Below are positions 62,144 through 64,000 of a DNA stretch of 64,000 nt, piece after piece (the stretch's first letter is position 1; the number at the start of each line of letters is the position of its first letter). The translations under genes were made by a program, and so were the position numbers. The stretch comes from JAVBMJ01 sp031551275 (lineage in GTDB: Bacteria > Bacteroidota > Bacteroidia > Bacteroidales > Rikenellaceae), in the NCBI GenBank assembly GCA_031551275.1, contig JAVBNX010000007.1:124001-188000 (forward strand), written 5' to 3'. The notes under the pieces were generated by a model. The model saw only the letters and a program-made list of their open reading frames with translations, ran no database searches and was not told the DNA's origin.

Positions 62144-63490
62144 ATGGAACGAAACACATTCAACATCAATTTCTACGTGCAGAAAACACGGATGGCAAAG
62201 AACGGCGAAGTGCCTGTCGTGATGCGCGTTACCATCAACGGCCAGCGGGTCGTAACCTCAATCAATCTCAAAGTCGAGCCTAAAAAGTGGAATGCGGCGG
62301 CCGGTAAGTCTTCAGGTAGCACCCGCAAGGACTACGAACTGAACGCCCGCATCGACACGATCCGGGCGCGGGTAATGCAGATTTACCGCGGGATGGAACT
62401 CGATCGTGAGCCTATCTTGGCTCAAAAGGTCGTGGATAAGTACCTGGGGCGGGATAACAAGCCCATCATTATGCTGATGGCCTTATTTCGCGAGCATAAC
62501 GAGAAGTGTAACAAGCTATCCGGCAATGGCATGGCCCCGGCGACCGTGCAGCGATACGCAACCTCGCTGCGCCATACCGAGGCCTTCCTTCAGTTCAAAT
62601 TCAACAAAACCGATATCCCGGTCAAGGAGGTGGACCACAAGTTTATAACGGATTATGAATTCTATCTGCGGACAGAGCGAAAATGCAACAACAATTCGGC
62701 GGTAAAATACCTGAAGAATTTTGGGAAGATCATCCGCATCGCCCTTGCCAATGAGTATATCACCAAAGACCCTTTCGCCAATATCAGTTTCAAATTCGAA
62801 GAGACTGATCGCGACTTTCTCGAAGAGCATGAGATAATGGCGCTCATTGCCAAACCCATCGAAATTGAACGACTGGCCCGCGTAAGAGACACCTTCGTAT
62901 TCTGCTGCTTTACCGGCCTTGCCTTCGCCGACATGAAAGATTTACGCCCTGAGCACATAGTCCGGGACAACAATGGAACACTGTGGATCAGGAAGAAGCG
63001 GCAGAAAACCAAGAATATGTGCAACATTCCTCTGCTCGACCCTGCGAAGGAGATACTTGACCGCTACAAAGACCACCCGGTTTGTCTCGCTAAAGGCGTG
63101 TTGCTCCCCGCGATTTGCAACCAGAAGATGAATGCATACCTCGCTGAACTGGCCGACATCTGCGGGATTAAGAAGCACCTGACCACGCACATGGCCCGCC
63201 ACAGCTTCGCCACCTCGGTCGCACTGGCCAATGGCGTATCCATAGAGAACGTAGCCAAGATGCTCGGCCACTCCGATACGAAGATGACCCGGCATTACGC
63301 CCGTGTCCTTGACAAGAGTATCATGCGGGATATGGCCGTTGTCAATGGCAAGTTCGGCGGTAAGCCCGCCGCACCCGAAGCCCCGGCGCAGTCGATAATC
63401 CCCATCCCAGCCGATCCCCTGGCCCCAGCCTCTACCCCCGTTCCGGCCCCCGTAGCCTCGCCTCAATCCCGGCCCGGCCTGGTCAGCTAA
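62144..63490 (+). CDS. Tyrosine recombinase/integrase
   Basis: 448 residues. An N-terminal arm-binding domain and SAM-like core-binding domain (about 1-200) precede the catalytic domain. Visible catalytic residues are H349 and R352 in HMARH, H376 in LGHSD and nucleophile Y385 in TRHYAR. The usual box I arginine appears replaced by alanine (FTGLAFADM), as in several Bacteroidota conjugative-element integrases. A proline/alanine-rich tail of about 50 residues ends the protein. The start at 62144 (MERNT) was chosen for the family N-terminus. Confidence 0.93.
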   Translation: MERNTFNINFYVQKTRMAKNGEVPVVMRVTINGQRVVTSINLKVEPKKWNAAAGKSSGSTRKDYELNARIDTIRARVMQIYRGMELDREPILAQKVVDKYLGRDNKPIIMLMALFREHNEKCNKLSGNGMAPATVQRYATSLRHTEAFLQFKFNKTDIPVKEVDHKFITDYEFYLRTERKCNNNSAVKYLKNFGKIIRIALANEYITKDPFANISFKFEETDRDFLEEHEIMALIAKPIEIERLARVRDTFVFCCFTGLAFADMKDLRPEHIVRDNNGTLWIRKKRQKTKNMCNIPLLDPAKEILDRYKDHPVCLAKGVLLPAICNQKMNAYLAELADICGIKKHLTTHMARHSFATSVALANGVSIENVAKMLGHSDTKMTRHYARVLDKSIMRDMAVVNGKFGGKPAAPEAPAQSIIPIPADPLAPASTPVPAPVASPQSRPGLVS

Positions 63491-63518
63491 TCCGCTCCCG
63501 ACCGTCGGCGCGTCCCGG

Positions 63519-63664
63519 GGCTTTTCAAAAAGCCATAGCTTATTAGGGCATTTTCTCCCGTAATGTCGGCGGCGGCTCGGCAATTCAAACAAGTTTGATT
63601 GCGCTCGCCTTGCACGACATTTCCGAGCCGCAACACTTCGTGTCGCTGAAAATGCCCCAATAAG
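63519..63664. other. Structured non-coding region, candidate oriT
   Basis: It holds a pair of 17-base arms (63539-63555 and 63648-63664) that are inverted with 16 of 17 matches. They enclose a second set of GC-rich inverted pieces (cggctcgg and ccgagccg, plus aatgtcg and cgacatt) and a small tcaaac-aa-gtttga hairpin near 63586. It is located just before the relaxase gene, where an origin of transfer would sit. No nick motif was recognised. Confidence 0.4.
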
Positions 63665-63766
63665 CCGAGGGATAAACCCCTCTGGACTCCCCTTGCGGTC
63701 GTGCCGACCGCGGTCGCATCCGCGACCCTGCATATATAATGTCATGAACATTTAATCATAGAAATC

Positions 63767-64000
63767 ATGGGATACGCAGTTCTCCATTTAGACAAAGCCT
63801 CCGCCAACGAGGTGAAGATGACGGCGCATATCGAAAGGACGCAAATGCCCAAGAACGCCGACCCCGAACGGACACACCTAAACCGGGAATTGATTGAATT
63901 TCCCGAAGGAGTGGCCGACCGTACACAAGCTATACAACATAGGCTGGATAACGCTGAACTTATCCGCAAGATCGGCACGAACCAGGTTCGGGCCATCCGC
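63767..64000 (+). CDS. mobV: MobV family relaxase, partial (N-terminal 78 residues)
   Basis: Starts MGYAVLHLDKASANEVKM and continues AHIERTQMPKNADPERTHLN and TQAIQHRLDNAELIRKIGTN, the conserved N-terminus of MobV/Pre mobilization proteins, including the HIER motif with the metal-binding histidine. It nicks oriT to start conjugal transfer. The frame runs off the right edge. It confirms that the element downstream of ssrA is mobilizable. Confidence 0.9.
   Translation, partial: MGYAVLHLDKASANEVKMTAHIERTQMPKNADPERTHLNRELIEFPEGVADRTQAIQHRLDNAELIRKIGTNQVRAIR

Noticed and set aside
1..64000. CRISPR array, rRNA operon or tRNA gene
   Set aside because: No regularly spaced repeats and no tRNA- or rRNA-like stretches were seen; the tRNA-like ends belong to tmRNA only.

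Overview
The window is a high-GC Bacteroidota chromosome segment, most likely Alistipes or a close Rikenellaceae relative. The evidence is SusC/SusD pairs, a one-protein hybrid two-component regulator, Bacteroidota-type -7 boxes (TAnnTTTG) instead of Shine-Dalgarno sites, Ser-type sulfatases, an N-terminal-rubredoxin rubrerythrin and a MobV mobilization gene. Genus assignment is inference. No rRNA, tRNA or CRISPR array was seen; one tmRNA gene is present.

Layout. 1-4205 (minus): end of a cell-wall cluster, murD (partial), mraY and a YfhO-like membrane protein. 4477-5933: a polyprenyl diphosphate synthase (plus) converging on a guanine deaminase (minus). 6003-13564 (minus): one dense directon of xseA, xseB, a methyltransferase, an OPT peptide transporter, L-serine dehydratase, peptidase T and a secreted protein with a possible cysteine-peptidase core; it looks like a peptide and amino-acid utilization block. 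13664-14681 (plus): a PerR/Fur regulator followed by rubrerythrin.

14757-38130 is a polysaccharide utilization locus. A sulfatase / GH106-like / sulfatase operon with ATGA overlaps (32098 to 26053) is followed by SusC, SusD, a BACON/GLUG surface lipoprotein, a GHL15-like lipoprotein and a third sulfatase (25844 to 14757). All of these are on the minus strand. A hybrid two-component regulator (32266-36288) and a GH27-type alpha-galactosidase (36736-38130) run the other way. All three sulfatases are Ser-type. The gene set suggests a sulfated, probably rhamnose-containing glycan with alpha-galactosyl groups.

38224-51810 holds a DUF4139 protein carrying a SusC-like plug segment, an unknown two-TM protein, a small lipoprotein, a DASS transporter with a long low-complexity insertion, an SdiA-regulated-like lipoprotein, a CYTH enzyme and a possible second CYTH-like protein with a CxCxCxCxC tail. 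It also holds what I consider the most interesting unit in the window: DUF47, then a degenerate PiT-like membrane domain fused to a coiled coil and LuxR-type helix-turn-helix, then an OprP-like porin, then a lamin-tail lipoprotein. Upstream lie four direct repeats of AACTCTACA. This looks like a membrane phosphate or anion sensor that controls its own uptake operon.

52019-61149: uridine kinase, a galactofuranosyltransferase-like gene with UDP-galactopyranose mutase, a secreted (alpha/alpha)6 hydrolase, gyrB, a GlsB/YeaQ membrane protein, an FtsE-like ATPase, and an outer-membrane barrel with a lipoprotein. 61493-61894 is tmRNA (ssrA), preceded by a perfect 34-bp inverted repeat that covers exactly the 5' strand of its acceptor stem. 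62144 to the right edge is the start of a mobilizable element that uses the ssrA 3' end as its attachment site: a tyrosine recombinase, a structured non-coding region (candidate oriT) and the beginning of a MobV relaxase.
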